64,000 nucleotides of DNA from Pseudomonas vranovensis DSM 16006 (GTDB lineage Bacteria > Pseudomonadota > Gammaproteobacteria > Pseudomonadales > Pseudomonadaceae), in NCBI RefSeq assembly GCF_000425805.1, contig NZ_AUED01000017.1, positions 62,001 to 126,000 on the forward strand. The letters run 5' to 3'. The first letter of the stretch is position 1. The number at the start of each line of letters is the position of its first letter. Under the pieces are notes generated by a model. It did not search any database. It saw nothing but the letters and a program-made list of their open reading frames with translations, and was not told the DNA's origin. Both the position numbers and the translations under genes were made by a program. This document shows positions 39,158-47,940 of the stretch, piece after piece.

Positions 39158-40069
39158 TTACTGCGCACCCTGTTTGTCCATCAGCGCGGCGAGCATTTCG
39201 TATTCTTCAGCGGTCAGGTCAGTGAGCGGCGTGCGCACCGGGCCTGCGTCGTAACCGGCGATCTTGGCACCGGCCTTTACGATGCTCACGGCATAGCCGG
39301 CCTTGCGGTTACGGATGTCCAGGTATGGCAGGAAGAAGTCGTCGATGATCTTGGCCACGGTGGCGTGATCGTCCCGGGAGATCGCGTGGTAGAACTCCAT
39401 CGCGGTTTTCGGGATGAAGTTGAACACCGCCGAGGAATACACCGGTACGCCCAGGGCCTTGTAGGCCGCCGCGTAGACTTCGGCAGTCGGCAGGCCGCCG
39501 AGGTAGGTGAAGCGCTCGCCCAGGCGACGGCGGATCGACACCATCAGCTCGATATCACCCAGGCCGTCCTTGTAGCCGATCAGGTTCGGGCAGCGTTCGG
39601 CCAGCTGTTCCAGTTGCACGGCATTTAGACGGCAGACGTTGCGGTTGTAAACCACCACACCGATATCCACCGACTTGCACACTGCCTCGACGTGGGCGGC
39701 AACGCCGTCCTGGCTGGCTTCGGTCAGGTAGTGCGGCAGCAGCAGCAAGCCTTTGGCGCCCAGGCGCTCGGCCTCTTGCGCGTATTCAATGGCCTGGCGG
39801 GTCGAACCGCCGACACCGGCCAGGATCGGCACGCTGGTGGCACAGGTGTCGACGGCGGTCTTGATGATTTCCGAGTATTCACTGGCCGCCAGCGAAAAGA
39901 ACTCACCGGTGCCACCGGCGGCGAACAGGGCGCTGGCGCCGTACGGGGCCAGCCATTCCAGGCGTTTGATGTAGCCAGCGCGGTTAAAGTCGCCCTGGGC
40001 GTTGAAGTCGGTGACCGGGAAAGACAACAGGCCGCTGGAGAGGATGGTTTTCAGTTCTTGTGGATTCAT
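39158..40069 (-). CDS. kdgD: 5-dehydro-4-deoxyglucarate dehydratase
   Basis: KdgD decarboxylates and dehydrates 5-dehydro-4-deoxyglucarate to 2-oxoglutarate semialdehyde. The 303-residue DapA-superfamily protein has the Schiff-base lysine Lys167 ([10 protein letters not shown]), Tyr141 (VVVYNRN) and the N-terminal GGTGEFFSL phosphate-like loop. ATG 40069 ([18 protein letters not shown]) is the family start; nine extra upstream codons are possible but not conserved-looking. It is the first gene of the minus-strand operon; the shared operator motif is 60 bases upstream. Confidence 0.93.
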   Translation of the reverse strand: MNPQELKTILSSGLLSFPVTDFNAQGDFNRAGYIKRLEWLAPYGASALFAAGGTGEFFSLAASEYSEIIKTAVDTCATSVPILAGVGGSTRQAIEYAQEAERLGAKGLLLLPHYLTEASQDGVAAHVEAVCKSVDIGVVVYNRNVCRLNAVQLEQLAERCPNLIGYKDGLGDIELMVSIRRRLGERFTYLGGLPTAEVYAAAYKALGVPVYSSAVFNFIPKTAMEFYHAISRDDHATVAKIIDDFFLPYLDIRNRKAGYAVSIVKAGAKIAGYDAGPVRTPLTDLTAEEYEMLAALMDKQGAQ

Positions 40070-40128
40070 TGTTGTAGAACACCCTGTAAGACACATGGAA
40101 AGACGCAGTGGTACTCGAGTAGAGATAC

Positions 40129-40141
40129 GTTATCGTACAAC
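40129..40141 (-). promoter_or_regulatory. Putative operator of the aldarate operon
   Basis: GTTATCGTACAAC is nearly identical to the sequence before the FCD regulator gene (12 of 13). It is 60 bases upstream of the kdgD start. GTT and AAC ends form an imperfect palindrome, as FadR-type operators often do. Confidence 0.55.
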
Positions 40142-40310
40142 TTAAAAAGTGAATAGCCCCACCGGTCCTCTTTTTTCGCGAACCCCGCCCAACCTGCCAC
40201 CCACTCCACGTGGGTGGGGGCTTGCTGCCTGTTGGCACACTAGTCTGCATACGTCGTCAAGCACTGGCCTGCCCGGTGCGCGAATTGCCCGAATTGAAGA
40301 GGTACGCGTT

Positions 40311-41174
40311 GTGAACCGGAGTATTTCCACGCTCTCCAGCGGCAGCCGCACGCTCGATGGCGGCGTCATGTTTGGCGCTACCCCACGAAAAGACTGGGCA
40401 GCGTTGATAAAACCCGACCACGAAAACCTGGTGCAGTTGCCCTCACGCGCCCTGCTGGTGCAGCAGGGCGACAAGAACATCCTGGTACTGGCCGGCACTG
40501 ATGCGCTGCTGGCGCCATTGCCGCGCACCTGTCGCTGCCAGAAGCACACCCACGGCCTGCTCGACAGCCTGGCCCGCCACGGCCTGGGCGAACATGACAT
40601 CCACGCGGTGGTGCTCACCCACCTGCAAGCCCTGGTGTCGTCCGAGCTGCGCCACGCCATCGAGGATGGCGACACCCCGCGTCTGCTGTTTCCCACCGCG
40701 CGCTATCTCACCGGCAGGCGCCATTGGCTGCGGGCATTGCGGCCGCATCCGCGCGATCGTGCGTTGTTCATCAGCCCGATCCTGGGCCAATTGCAAGTCA
40801 GCGAGCGCCTGGAACTGCTCGATGAGACCAGCGAAGACGTGCTGGGCAGTGGCTGGCGCTTTCATTTCAGTGATGGCCATACCCCCGGCCAGTTGTTGCC
40901 TGAAATCGACCTTCCCGGCGGTTGTGTGGTGTTTGCCGGCGATTTGATTCCCGGTACCCACTGGCTGAGCCTGGATGCGGGCAGTGGCTTTGATCGCAAC
41001 CCTGAATGCCTGGCCGACGAGAAGGAGCGTCTGCTCGATCACCTGGTGGCCAAGCGCGGCCGACTGGTGCTGGCACGTGATCCTGCCGTGGCGATGATCA
41101 AGGTGATGCGTGATCGCAAGGCACGCTACGCCCCCTATGACCAGTACGCGCGCTTGCGGTCCTTCGACAACTGA
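40311..41174 (+). CDS. Metallo-beta-lactamase-fold protein lacking the metal motif
   Basis: A 287-residue protein of the MBL superfamily (start VNRSISTLSSGSRTLDGGVMFGATPR, with ENLVQLPSRALLVQQGDKNILVLAG). The normal THxHxDH motif is THLQALV here: His104 remains but the second His, Asp and third His are Gln106, Leu108 and Val109. A later GHTPGQLLPEI and FAGDLIPGTHW are kept. Metal hydrolysis is therefore doubtful; it may be non-catalytic. GTG 40311 is chosen, with GAAGAGG eight bases before it. Confidence 0.8.
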   Translation: MNRSISTLSSGSRTLDGGVMFGATPRKDWAALIKPDHENLVQLPSRALLVQQGDKNILVLAGTDALLAPLPRTCRCQKHTHGLLDSLARHGLGEHDIHAVVLTHLQALVSSELRHAIEDGDTPRLLFPTARYLTGRRHWLRALRPHPRDRALFISPILGQLQVSERLELLDETSEDVLGSGWRFHFSDGHTPGQLLPEIDLPGGCVVFAGDLIPGTHWLSLDAGSGFDRNPECLADEKERLLDHLVAKRGRLVLARDPAVAMIKVMRDRKARYAPYDQYARLRSFDN

Positions 41175-41316
41175 CCTCTGTGGCCGCCTTCCGGGTAGCC
41201 GCGGGCTTGCTCCAAGATAAACCAGGCCCGCCCACTCGCTACGGGTGGGGTGCCCCGGCCATGCGCTCTGTTCTACTCGCACCCTCAAAAGCCCTGCCCG
41301 ATACGAGTATTGAGCC

Positions 41317-43113
41317 ATGAGTGAATACACCGCGCCGCTGCGCGACATGCAGTTCGTCCTCAACGAACTCGGCCATCTTGACCACGTCCGCCGCCTGCCT
41401 GGCTGCGAAGAGCTGGGCAGCGACCTGGTCGACGCCATCCTCAACGAAGCCGGCAAGTACGCCCAGGGCGTGCTCTCGCCACTCAACGTCAGCGGTGACC
41501 GCGAAGGCGCGCGCTGGGTCGATGGCCAGGTGATCACCCCCAAGGGTTGGCGCGAAGCTTACGAACAGTTCGTCGAGGGCGGCTGGAATGCGCTGTCCTG
41601 TGATACCACGTTCGGCGGCCAGGGTTTACCACGGTTGATCTCGGCCCTGGTCGAGGAAATGTGGAACGGCGCCAACGTCTCGTTCGGCCTGTGCCCCATG
41701 CTCACCCGTGGCGCCATCGAGGCCATCGAACTGCGCGGCGGCGACCTGCTCAAGCACACCTACCTCGCCAAGATGATCAGCGGCGAGTGGACCGGCACCA
41801 TGAACCTCACCGAGCCCCAGGCCGGCTCGGACCTCGCCGCCGTGCGCAGCCGCGCCGAGCCCCGGGACGATGGCACTTACCGGGTGTTCGGGCAGAAGAT
41901 TTTCATCACCTATGGCGAGCACGACCTGACCGACAACATCGTCCACCTGGTACTGGCCCGGGTGCCCGGCGCACCGGAAGGGGTCAAGGGCATCTCGCTG
42001 TTCGTGGTGCCCAAGTTCCTGGTCGAAGCCGACGGCAGCCTGGGTGAGCGCAACGATGTGCGCTGCGTGTCCATCGAGCACAAGCTGGGCATCCATGCCA
42101 GCCCCACGGCGGTGCTGGCCTTTGGCGACAAGCAAGGGGCCACCGGCTGGCTGGTGGGCGAAGAAAACCGTGGCCTGGAATACATGTTCATCATGATGAA
42201 CGCGGCGCGCTTCTCGGTTGGCATTGAAGGCGTCGGCCTGTCCGAGCGCGCCTACCAGCGGGCCCGCAGCTATGCCCGCGACCGGGTCCAGGGCACTGAA
42301 GTCGGGGTAAAGAGCCGCGACAAGGTGGCCATCATCCGTCACCCCGACGTGCGACGCATGCTCCTGTCGATGAAGGCCCGCACCGAAGCCATGCGCGCCC
42401 TGGCCTGTACCGTGGCCGCGGCGATGGACAGCGCCGAGCGCAACAGCGACCGGCAACAGCGCGAGCTCGACCAGGCGTTCGTGGACCTCATGATCCCGGT
42501 GGTCAAAGGCTGGAGCACCGAGCAATCGGTGGACATCGCCTCCCTTGGCGTGCAGGTCCACGGTGGCATGGGTTTCATCGAAGAAACCGGCGCCGCCCAG
42601 CACCTGCGTGATGCGCGCATCACCACCATCTATGAAGGCACCACCGGTATCCAGGCCGCCGACCTGATCGGCCGCAAGATCGCCCGTGACCAAGGGCGAG
42701 CCATCGGTTGGGTAATCGAACAGATGCGCCAGGTGACCCATCAACTGTTGGCCGCCGACGACCCGTCGCTGACCGCCATCGCCGCTTCCCTGGGGCAGGG
42801 TGTCAGGGCCCTGGAACAAGCGGTCGCGTTCATCGTTTCGAACTACGACAGTCGGGTAGCGGCGGTATCGGTCGGGGCAGTACCGATGCTGGAGCTGTTT
42901 GGCACCGTGGTCGGGGGCTGGCAACTGGCACGCTCGGCGCTGGTGGCGCAGCAGTGCTTGAAGGTTGCCAGCTTTGAGCAGGACTTCTACAGCGCCAAGC
43001 TTGTAACCGCACGCTTCTACGCCGACCACGTGCTGTCCCGCGCCCCGGGCCTTGCCCACACGTTGATTCAGGGCGGTGATTCGGCCCTGGCGCTTGGCGA
43101 CGATCAGTTCTAG
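41317..43113 (+). CDS. Acyl-CoA dehydrogenase with C-terminal extension
   Basis: A 598-residue flavoprotein of the long acyl-CoA dehydrogenase group (DmdC/AcdA-like). It has TGTMNLTEPQAGSDLAAVRSRA in the beta-domain, FITYGEHDLTDN, the C-terminal domain with YEGTTGIQAADLIGRK containing the putative catalytic Glu, and an extra helical C-terminal segment (about 480-598). It introduces an alpha-beta double bond into an acyl-CoA. The natural acyl chain is unknown. It lies between two MBL-fold genes on the same strand; a terminator follows. Confidence 0.9.
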   Translation: MSEYTAPLRDMQFVLNELGHLDHVRRLPGCEELGSDLVDAILNEAGKYAQGVLSPLNVSGDREGARWVDGQVITPKGWREAYEQFVEGGWNALSCDTTFGGQGLPRLISALVEEMWNGANVSFGLCPMLTRGAIEAIELRGGDLLKHTYLAKMISGEWTGTMNLTEPQAGSDLAAVRSRAEPRDDGTYRVFGQKIFITYGEHDLTDNIVHLVLARVPGAPEGVKGISLFVVPKFLVEADGSLGERNDVRCVSIEHKLGIHASPTAVLAFGDKQGATGWLVGEENRGLEYMFIMMNAARFSVGIEGVGLSERAYQRARSYARDRVQGTEVGVKSRDKVAIIRHPDVRRMLLSMKARTEAMRALACTVAAAMDSAERNSDRQQRELDQAFVDLMIPVVKGWSTEQSVDIASLGVQVHGGMGFIEETGAAQHLRDARITTIYEGTTGIQAADLIGRKIARDQGRAIGWVIEQMRQVTHQLLAADDPSLTAIAASLGQGVRALEQAVAFIVSNYDSRVAAVSVGAVPMLELFGTVVGGWQLARSALVAQQCLKVASFEQDFYSAKLVTARFYADHVLSRAPGLAHTLIQGGDSALALGDDQF

Positions 43114-43193
43114 AACTCGCTGCGTGCTGATCGGGTCAGCACGCGGCAGTGACGCAGTGTCGGTGACGGTGGGTTCGTCGGCCTGCGCCCTTT

Positions 43194-43221
43194 GGGCTGT
43201 CCAAGTGACGGCCCTTTTTTA
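43194..43221 (+). terminator. Rho-independent terminator after the acyl-CoA dehydrogenase gene
   Basis: GGGCTGTC (43194-43201) pairs with GACGGCCC (43207-43214), followed by six T. Confidence 0.8.
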
Positions 43222-43231
43222 TCTGTTGGCG

Positions 43232-43287
43232 CGGGCTTGTCCCGCGATACGATGGCGGCGTCACTATCGCTAACGCGGGACAAGTCG
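43232..43287. repeat. Degenerate REP-like inverted repeat
   Basis: CTTGTCCCGCG (43236-43246) has a perfect inverted copy CGCGGGACAAG (43274-43284) with a 27-base spacer. It is a weaker relative of the other GCGGG...CTTGCCCCGC repeats. Confidence 0.6.
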
Positions 43288-43345
43288 AGACGTCGCAGCG
43301 CCGCTCCCACCAGGCGGCGGTATGCGCGAACAGGAGTCATAGGTC

Positions 43346-44392
43346 ATGAATCAGGAACGCCAATCACTGAACTACCCCTGTGGCCCCGCGCCGATGCCAG
43401 GCACCGCGGTTGAGGTTGCCCCGGGAGTGTTGTGGCTGCGCATGTCGCTGCCGATATCGCTCGATCACATCAACCTGTGGGCGGTACGCGACGGTCAGGG
43501 CTGGGCGATCTTCGATACCGGCATGCATACCCCGGACACCCTCGATGCCTGGCAGGCCTTGCTCGCCAGCGACGGGCCGCTGGGGGGCCTGGGTATTACC
43601 CGGGTGTTCGCCACCCATATGCACCCCGACCACATCGGCATGGCCGGCTGGTTGACCGAGACCCTGGGGTGCGCGTTGTGGATGACGTTTGGCGAGTACA
43701 TGAATTGCCGGGTGTTGGTGGCCGATTGTGGGCGCGCAGCACCCGCGCAGGGCGTCAACTTCTATCGACGTGCCGGATGGGATGCCAAGGCCATCGAGAA
43801 CTATCGCGTGCGCTTTGGTGGTTATGGCCGCTATATCTCGCCACTGCCCCAGGGTTATCGGCGCCTGCGTGATGGCGACAGTTTGCGCATTGGTGAGCAT
43901 GACTGGCAGGTGGTGGTGGGCGAGGGGCATTCGCCGGAGCATGCATGCTTTCATTGCCCGGCGCTGCAGTTGCTGATTTCTGGCGACCAGGTGCTGCCGC
44001 GTATTTCTTCCAACGTGTCGGTGTTTCCTACCGAGCCTTATGCCGACCCGCTGGCACTGTGGCTGGCATCGCTGGAGAAACTCAAGCGCCAGATCCCCGA
44101 TGATGTGCTGGTGTTGCCGTCGCATAACGAGCCGTTCAAGCCATTGCATGCCAGGCTCGATCAGTTGCATGACAGCCAGCACCGCGCGGTCGAGCGGCTG
44201 CAACAGGCATTGCTGGATGGGCCCAGGCGGGCGGTGGACCTGTTCAGTGTGTTGTTCAAGCGCACCATTGATGATGGGCTACTGACCATGGCGACCGGGG
44301 AGTGTCTGGCCAATCTCAATTACCTGCTGCACCGGGGGGTGGTGCGGGTGACTGAGGATGATGAGGGTGTGGCGTGGTATTGCAGTGCCTGA
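43346..44392 (+). CDS. MBL-fold metallo-hydrolase with intact metal motif
   Basis: A 348-residue protein. The metal-binding motif THMHPDHIG (His91, His93, Asp95, His96) is complete, with GEGHSPEHACFHC and GDQVLPRISSNVSVFP after it, so it should be an active dinuclear hydrolase. A C-terminal winged-helix-like part (LFSVLFKRTIDDGLLTMATGECLANLNYLLHRG) resembles that of MBL hydrolases such as LACTB2-like proteins. It may be a thioesterase or lactonase. It is downstream of the acyl-CoA dehydrogenase, with a terminator between. Confidence 0.88.
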   Translation: MNQERQSLNYPCGPAPMPGTAVEVAPGVLWLRMSLPISLDHINLWAVRDGQGWAIFDTGMHTPDTLDAWQALLASDGPLGGLGITRVFATHMHPDHIGMAGWLTETLGCALWMTFGEYMNCRVLVADCGRAAPAQGVNFYRRAGWDAKAIENYRVRFGGYGRYISPLPQGYRRLRDGDSLRIGEHDWQVVVGEGHSPEHACFHCPALQLLISGDQVLPRISSNVSVFPTEPYADPLALWLASLEKLKRQIPDDVLVLPSHNEPFKPLHARLDQLHDSQHRAVERLQQALLDGPRRAVDLFSVLFKRTIDDGLLTMATGECLANLNYLLHRGVVRVTEDDEGVAWYCSA

Positions 44393-44423
44393 TGTTTGGG
44401 GTTGATCCGTTATCTTGGTTGAC

Positions 44424-44507
44424 GCTGCCGGCCCCTTCCGCCTTTACGGCAGGCTACTTTTCCCAAGAGAAAAGCAGGCCGCCGTAAGGGCGGAAGGGGC
44501 CGGCAGC
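44424..44507. repeat. Long hairpin-forming inverted repeat
   Basis: 27-base arms (44424-44450 and 44481-44507) match at 26 of 27 positions. The inner part (44451-44480) is also partly complementary, giving about 39-base arms round a short loop. It lies between two convergent genes and can act as a bidirectional terminator; the sequence (GGCCCCTTCCGCC...) resembles intergenic repeats of pseudomonads. Confidence 0.75.
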
Positions 44508-44564
44508 ATCACCACCACGACTGGATAGGCTCACCCAGGCGCCCAACCACCCACCGCCCATCTC

Positions 44565-45416
44565 TCAGTTGGCCTCTTTCACCGCACTCAGAAACGCCCG
44601 CGTCCGCTCCTGCTGCGGATTCTCGAAGATCTGCTTGGGCGTACCCTGTTCATGAATCTGCCCCTTGTAGAAAAAGCACACCCGATCAGCAAACTCGCGG
44701 GCAAAGCCCATCTGGTGGGTAACCATGAGCATGGTCAGGTTGTGCTCGCTGCCAAGCGTGCGGATCACATTGAGCACTTCGCCGCACAACTCCGGGTCCA
44801 GCGCCGAGGTGACCTCGTCAAACAGCATGACCTTTGGCCGCATGGCCAGCGCCCGGGCGATGGCCACCCGTTGCTGTTGCCCACCCGACAACTGCGAAGG
44901 GTAGTGATCGAACTTGCTGCCCAGGCCCACCAGTTCCAGCAATTGCGCGGCGCGCTCGCGGGCCTCGGCAGGCTTGACCCCCAGTACCTGCACCGGCGCT
45001 TCGATCACGTTCTGCAGGGCGGTCATGTGCGGGAACAGGTTGAAGCTCTGGAACACCATGCCGATCTTGGCGCGCACCTTGCGCACGTGACGGTCGTTGG
45101 CCGGCACCAGGATGCCGTTGCGGTTGCGCATGTGGGTCAGGGAGTCGTTGTCGACCTCGATCATGCCTTCATCGATGCCTTCAAGGGTCATCAGGACCCG
45201 CAGCAGGGTCGATTTGCCCGAGCCGCTGGGGCCGATGATGGCGACTTTCTCCCCCGGCGCAACACTGAGGTTGAGGCGGTCCAGTACAGTGAAGCTGCCA
45301 TAGCGCTTGGTCACGTCGTTGAAACTGACGATCGACTGGGCACTGTCCACGGCAGGCGTTGCTACCTGCTGCAGCGGGTTGGTGTTGACGGCAAGGGTCG
45401 AGACGGGCGCGATCAT
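44565..45416 (-). CDS. ehuA: Ectoine/hydroxyectoine ABC transporter ATPase
   Basis: A 283-residue polar-amino-acid-type ATP-binding protein: Walker A IGPSGSGKSTL, signature LSGGQQQRVAIARAL, Walker B VMLFDEVTSALDPE and H-loop MVTHQMGFA. The start ATG 45416 overlaps the stop of ehuD by one base. It energises EhuCD import. Its identity as EhuA rests on subfamily and on the ectoine-degradation genes next door. Confidence 0.88.
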   Translation of the reverse strand: MIAPVSTLAVNTNPLQQVATPAVDSAQSIVSFNDVTKRYGSFTVLDRLNLSVAPGEKVAIIGPSGSGKSTLLRVLMTLEGIDEGMIEVDNDSLTHMRNRNGILVPANDRHVRKVRAKIGMVFQSFNLFPHMTALQNVIEAPVQVLGVKPAEARERAAQLLELVGLGSKFDHYPSQLSGGQQQRVAIARALAMRPKVMLFDEVTSALDPELCGEVLNVIRTLGSEHNLTMLMVTHQMGFAREFADRVCFFYKGQIHEQGTPKQIFENPQQERTRAFLSAVKEAN

Positions 45417-46072
45417 TAGCGTAACTCCAGGCGCACTTCGAGGCGCCGAACCAGGTAAGCCAGAGCAACGCTCAGGGCCAGGAAGAACAGGCCGACCAGG
45501 GTGATCGGCTCCAGGTAACGGAAGCTCTCGGAGCCCACGTTTTTGGCTTGCTGCATGATTTCCACCACGGTGATCGCCGACAGCACGGGGGTGTCTTTGA
45601 GCATGGCGATCAGGTAGTTGCCCAGCGGCGGCAGGATTGGCCGGATCGCCTGGGGCAGGATGATGGCGCGGTAGGCGGTCCAGGGCGCGAAGTTCAGGGC
45701 GATGACCGCTTCCCACTGGCTGCGCGCCACCGAGTCCAGGCCGCCGCGATACACCTCGGCGATGTAGCAGGCGTAGTGCAGGCCGATGCCGAGGATCCCC
45801 GCCTGCATGGCCGTGAGATTGACGCCGTAGTTGGGCAGTACGTAGTAGAGGAAGTACACCTGGATCAGCAGCGGCGTGCTGCGGATGAACTCGATCAGCA
45901 GGGTCACAGGCCACGACAGCCAGACCTTGCGGCTACGCCGGCCGATGGCCAGAAACAGCCCCAGGACGATGGCGATCATGAAGCCCACCAGGGTGATACC
46001 CAGGGTGTTGAGCGAGGCACGCAGCAGTTCGGGAAGAATCTGCCAGACGTAGTTCCAGTCCCACAGGTTCAT
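45416..46072 (-). CDS. ehuD: Ectoine/hydroxyectoine ABC transporter permease EhuD
   Basis: A 218-residue HisM/GlnP-type permease with five hydrophobic segments and the EAA-like loop (WEAVIALNFAPWTAYRAIILPQAIRPILPPLGN) that docks the ATPase. It overlaps ehuC by four bases and ehuA by one. With EhuC it forms the channel of the importer. Confidence 0.87.
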   Translation of the reverse strand: MNLWDWNYVWQILPELLRASLNTLGITLVGFMIAIVLGLFLAIGRRSRKVWLSWPVTLLIEFIRSTPLLIQVYFLYYVLPNYGVNLTAMQAGILGIGLHYACYIAEVYRGGLDSVARSQWEAVIALNFAPWTAYRAIILPQAIRPILPPLGNYLIAMLKDTPVLSAITVVEIMQQAKNVGSESFRYLEPITLVGLFFLALSVALAYLVRRLEVRLELR

Positions 46073-46728
46073 GACAGACCTCCACGCAGACGACCACGGC
46101 TCAAGCGGCGTTCAAAGCCACGCATGGTGAAGTTGATGACCTGGGCCAGGACGAAGTACATCACCAGGGCCAGGCTGAAGATCTCCAGGGTCTGGAAGGT
46201 TGCCTGGTCCAGTTGGCGGGCCCGGAAGCTCAAGTCCGACAGGGTGATCAGCGACACCAGCGAAGTATTCTTGAGCAGCTCGATCAGCAGGTTGGTGCCC
46301 GGTGCAATGGCCGCGAGCAGCGCCTGGGGCAGGATGATCCGCCGAAAGCGCGTACGCGATGGCATGTTCAGGGCGATGGAGGCTTCGTACTGGCCCTTGC
46401 CGACCGAACTGATGGCGCCGCGCATCACCTCGGCACCGTAGGCGCCGATGTGCAGGCCCAGGCCGACGATGGCCACGGTGTAGGAGCTCAACTCGATGTT
46501 GAAGGGCGGCAGGGGCAAGACGAAGAACAGCCAGAACAACTGCACCAGCAATGAGGTGCCACGAAACAGTTCGATGTAGGCCACGCAGAACCAGCGTAGC
46601 GGCCGCCAGCTGGAGAGGCGCCCGAGGGCTGCGAGGATCGCGGCCACCACGGCCAGGATCGAGCCGAAGAAAGTGACCTGGATGGTGATCCAGGCCCCCT
46701 GCAGTAACAACGGTATCAATTCACCCAT
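46069..46728 (-). CDS. ehuC: Ectoine/hydroxyectoine ABC transporter permease EhuC
   Basis: A 219-residue permease of the same family, with the EAA loop YEASIALNMPSRTRFRRIILPQALLAAIAPGTN. It is second in the operon after ehuB, with a 62-base gap, and overlaps ehuD by four bases. The C/D naming follows gene order. Confidence 0.87.
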   Translation of the reverse strand: MGELIPLLLQGAWITIQVTFFGSILAVVAAILAALGRLSSWRPLRWFCVAYIELFRGTSLLVQLFWLFFVLPLPPFNIELSSYTVAIVGLGLHIGAYGAEVMRGAISSVGKGQYEASIALNMPSRTRFRRIILPQALLAAIAPGTNLLIELLKNTSLVSLITLSDLSFRARQLDQATFQTLEIFSLALVMYFVLAQVINFTMRGFERRLSRGRLRGGLS

Positions 46729-46790
46729 GGTTCGACCTGACTATTCAGACTACGCAGGGAACGGCATGGCAGGCGCCATGCCACCTCGAC

Positions 46791-47648
46791 TCACTGGGCG
46801 CAGAGCTCGGCAGCGGTCTTTTTGGTCACGTTGGACTTGTCGAAGCCAAAGGGCTCGACGGCCTTGAGATGCTCTTCGCTGCCCAGCCACTTCTGCAGCT
46901 CGGCGTTGACCGCATCACGCAGGTCCTTGTCTTCAGGGCGGAAGGCCAGGGCGCCGTAGCCGGTGTGCGACGGGTCGTCGGTGAAATCGCTGATGGCCTC
47001 GACCTTTTCACCGCCTTTCTTGGCCAGGCCCTTCATGGTCAGCTGGGTGCCGACGGCGGCGTCGGCGCGACCGGCGCGTACGGCCTGCAGTTGTGCGGTG
47101 GTGTCGGGCACCTGGAGGATCTGCGCCTCTTTGACCCCGGAATCGCGGGCATAGGCCAGATTCACCGTGCCGGCCATGATCGCCAGTTTCACGTCGGGAT
47201 TCTTGGCGACATCGGCGTAGCTGTGCAGGTTTTTCGGGTTGCCTTTGGCCACCAGCAGGGTATCGGGCAACTGGTATTGCGGGTCGGTGAAGATCACCTG
47301 CTTGCAGCGCGCCGGGGTGATGTACATGCCCGCGGCAATCACGTCGAAGCGTCCCGCACGCAGGCCAGGGATCAGCGAGCCCCACTCGGTGAGCACGCCA
47401 TCGACTTTCTTGATGCCCATTTTCTCGAAGATGATCTTGGCGATTTCCGGCGACTCGCCGGTAACCCGGCCGTCGGTTTCGGTAAAGGCGAAGGGGGTTT
47501 CGTTGGCATAGCCGATGCGGATGCTGTTGTTCTGCTTGATCGTTTCCAGCGTGGTTGCCGCCTGGGCGCTGGCCATCAGGCCGAAGGCTGCGCAGGCAAG
47601 CAACAGTTGCTTGAACGGTGTTGCTGCGTTCTTGAACGTTGGGCTCAT
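46791..47648 (-). CDS. ehuB: Ectoine/hydroxyectoine-binding protein EhuB
   Basis: A 285-residue periplasmic SBP (family 3) with signal peptide MSPTFKNAATPFKQLLLACAAFGLMASAQA. The mature protein starts with IRIGYANETPFAFTETDGRVTGESPEIAKIIFEKMGI, matching EhuB, including residues of the ectoine pocket (for example ITPARC and DVIAAGMY). It delivers ectoine or hydroxyectoine to EhuCD. ATG 47648 is preceded by AGGAGA at a good distance; the longer frame is not supported. Confidence 0.9.
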   Translation of the reverse strand: MSPTFKNAATPFKQLLLACAAFGLMASAQAATTLETIKQNNSIRIGYANETPFAFTETDGRVTGESPEIAKIIFEKMGIKKVDGVLTEWGSLIPGLRAGRFDVIAAGMYITPARCKQVIFTDPQYQLPDTLLVAKGNPKNLHSYADVAKNPDVKLAIMAGTVNLAYARDSGVKEAQILQVPDTTAQLQAVRAGRADAAVGTQLTMKGLAKKGGEKVEAISDFTDDPSHTGYGALAFRPEDKDLRDAVNAELQKWLGSEEHLKAVEPFGFDKSNVTKKTAAELCAQ

Positions 47649-47857
47649 CGTTGAAATCTCCTGTTTGTTATACGTCCGTCGTTGACGGCACTGTGTTAGG
47701 AGGCAGTGGAGCAAGAACTTCAAACGTGCAGGGCCGTTCCATTTTGGAGCGGGCAAACGGTGGATCCGTTCCGGCACCGGTCGAGTTGGCTATTGTTGAC
47801 GCCGGCGAACCGGGCGAATGATCGACCTTGGACCGAGCATACAAAAGCTGCGCCAGC

Positions 47858-47890
47858 GATTGCATTGCACTAGGACAATTGCCTGCAATC
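47858..47890. promoter_or_regulatory. Putative EnuR operator in the ehuB-enuR gap
   Basis: GATTGCA (47858-47864) and TGCAATC (47884-47890) form an inverted repeat with a 19-base spacer that includes GACAATTGCC, close to GACAATTTGCC in the second site at 49359-49398. It lies between divergent ehuB and enuR. Confidence 0.45.
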
Positions 47891-47940
47891 ACTTCCCGGG
47901 CGATGCTGTGCATCCCGTCAGTACTAGCGGTGCGATCACT

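Noticed and set aside
40197-40217. Hairpin CCACCCAC/GTGGGTGG in the kdgD-MBL gap
   Set aside because: It has no T-run and no link to either start; it may be chance in a GC-rich gap.
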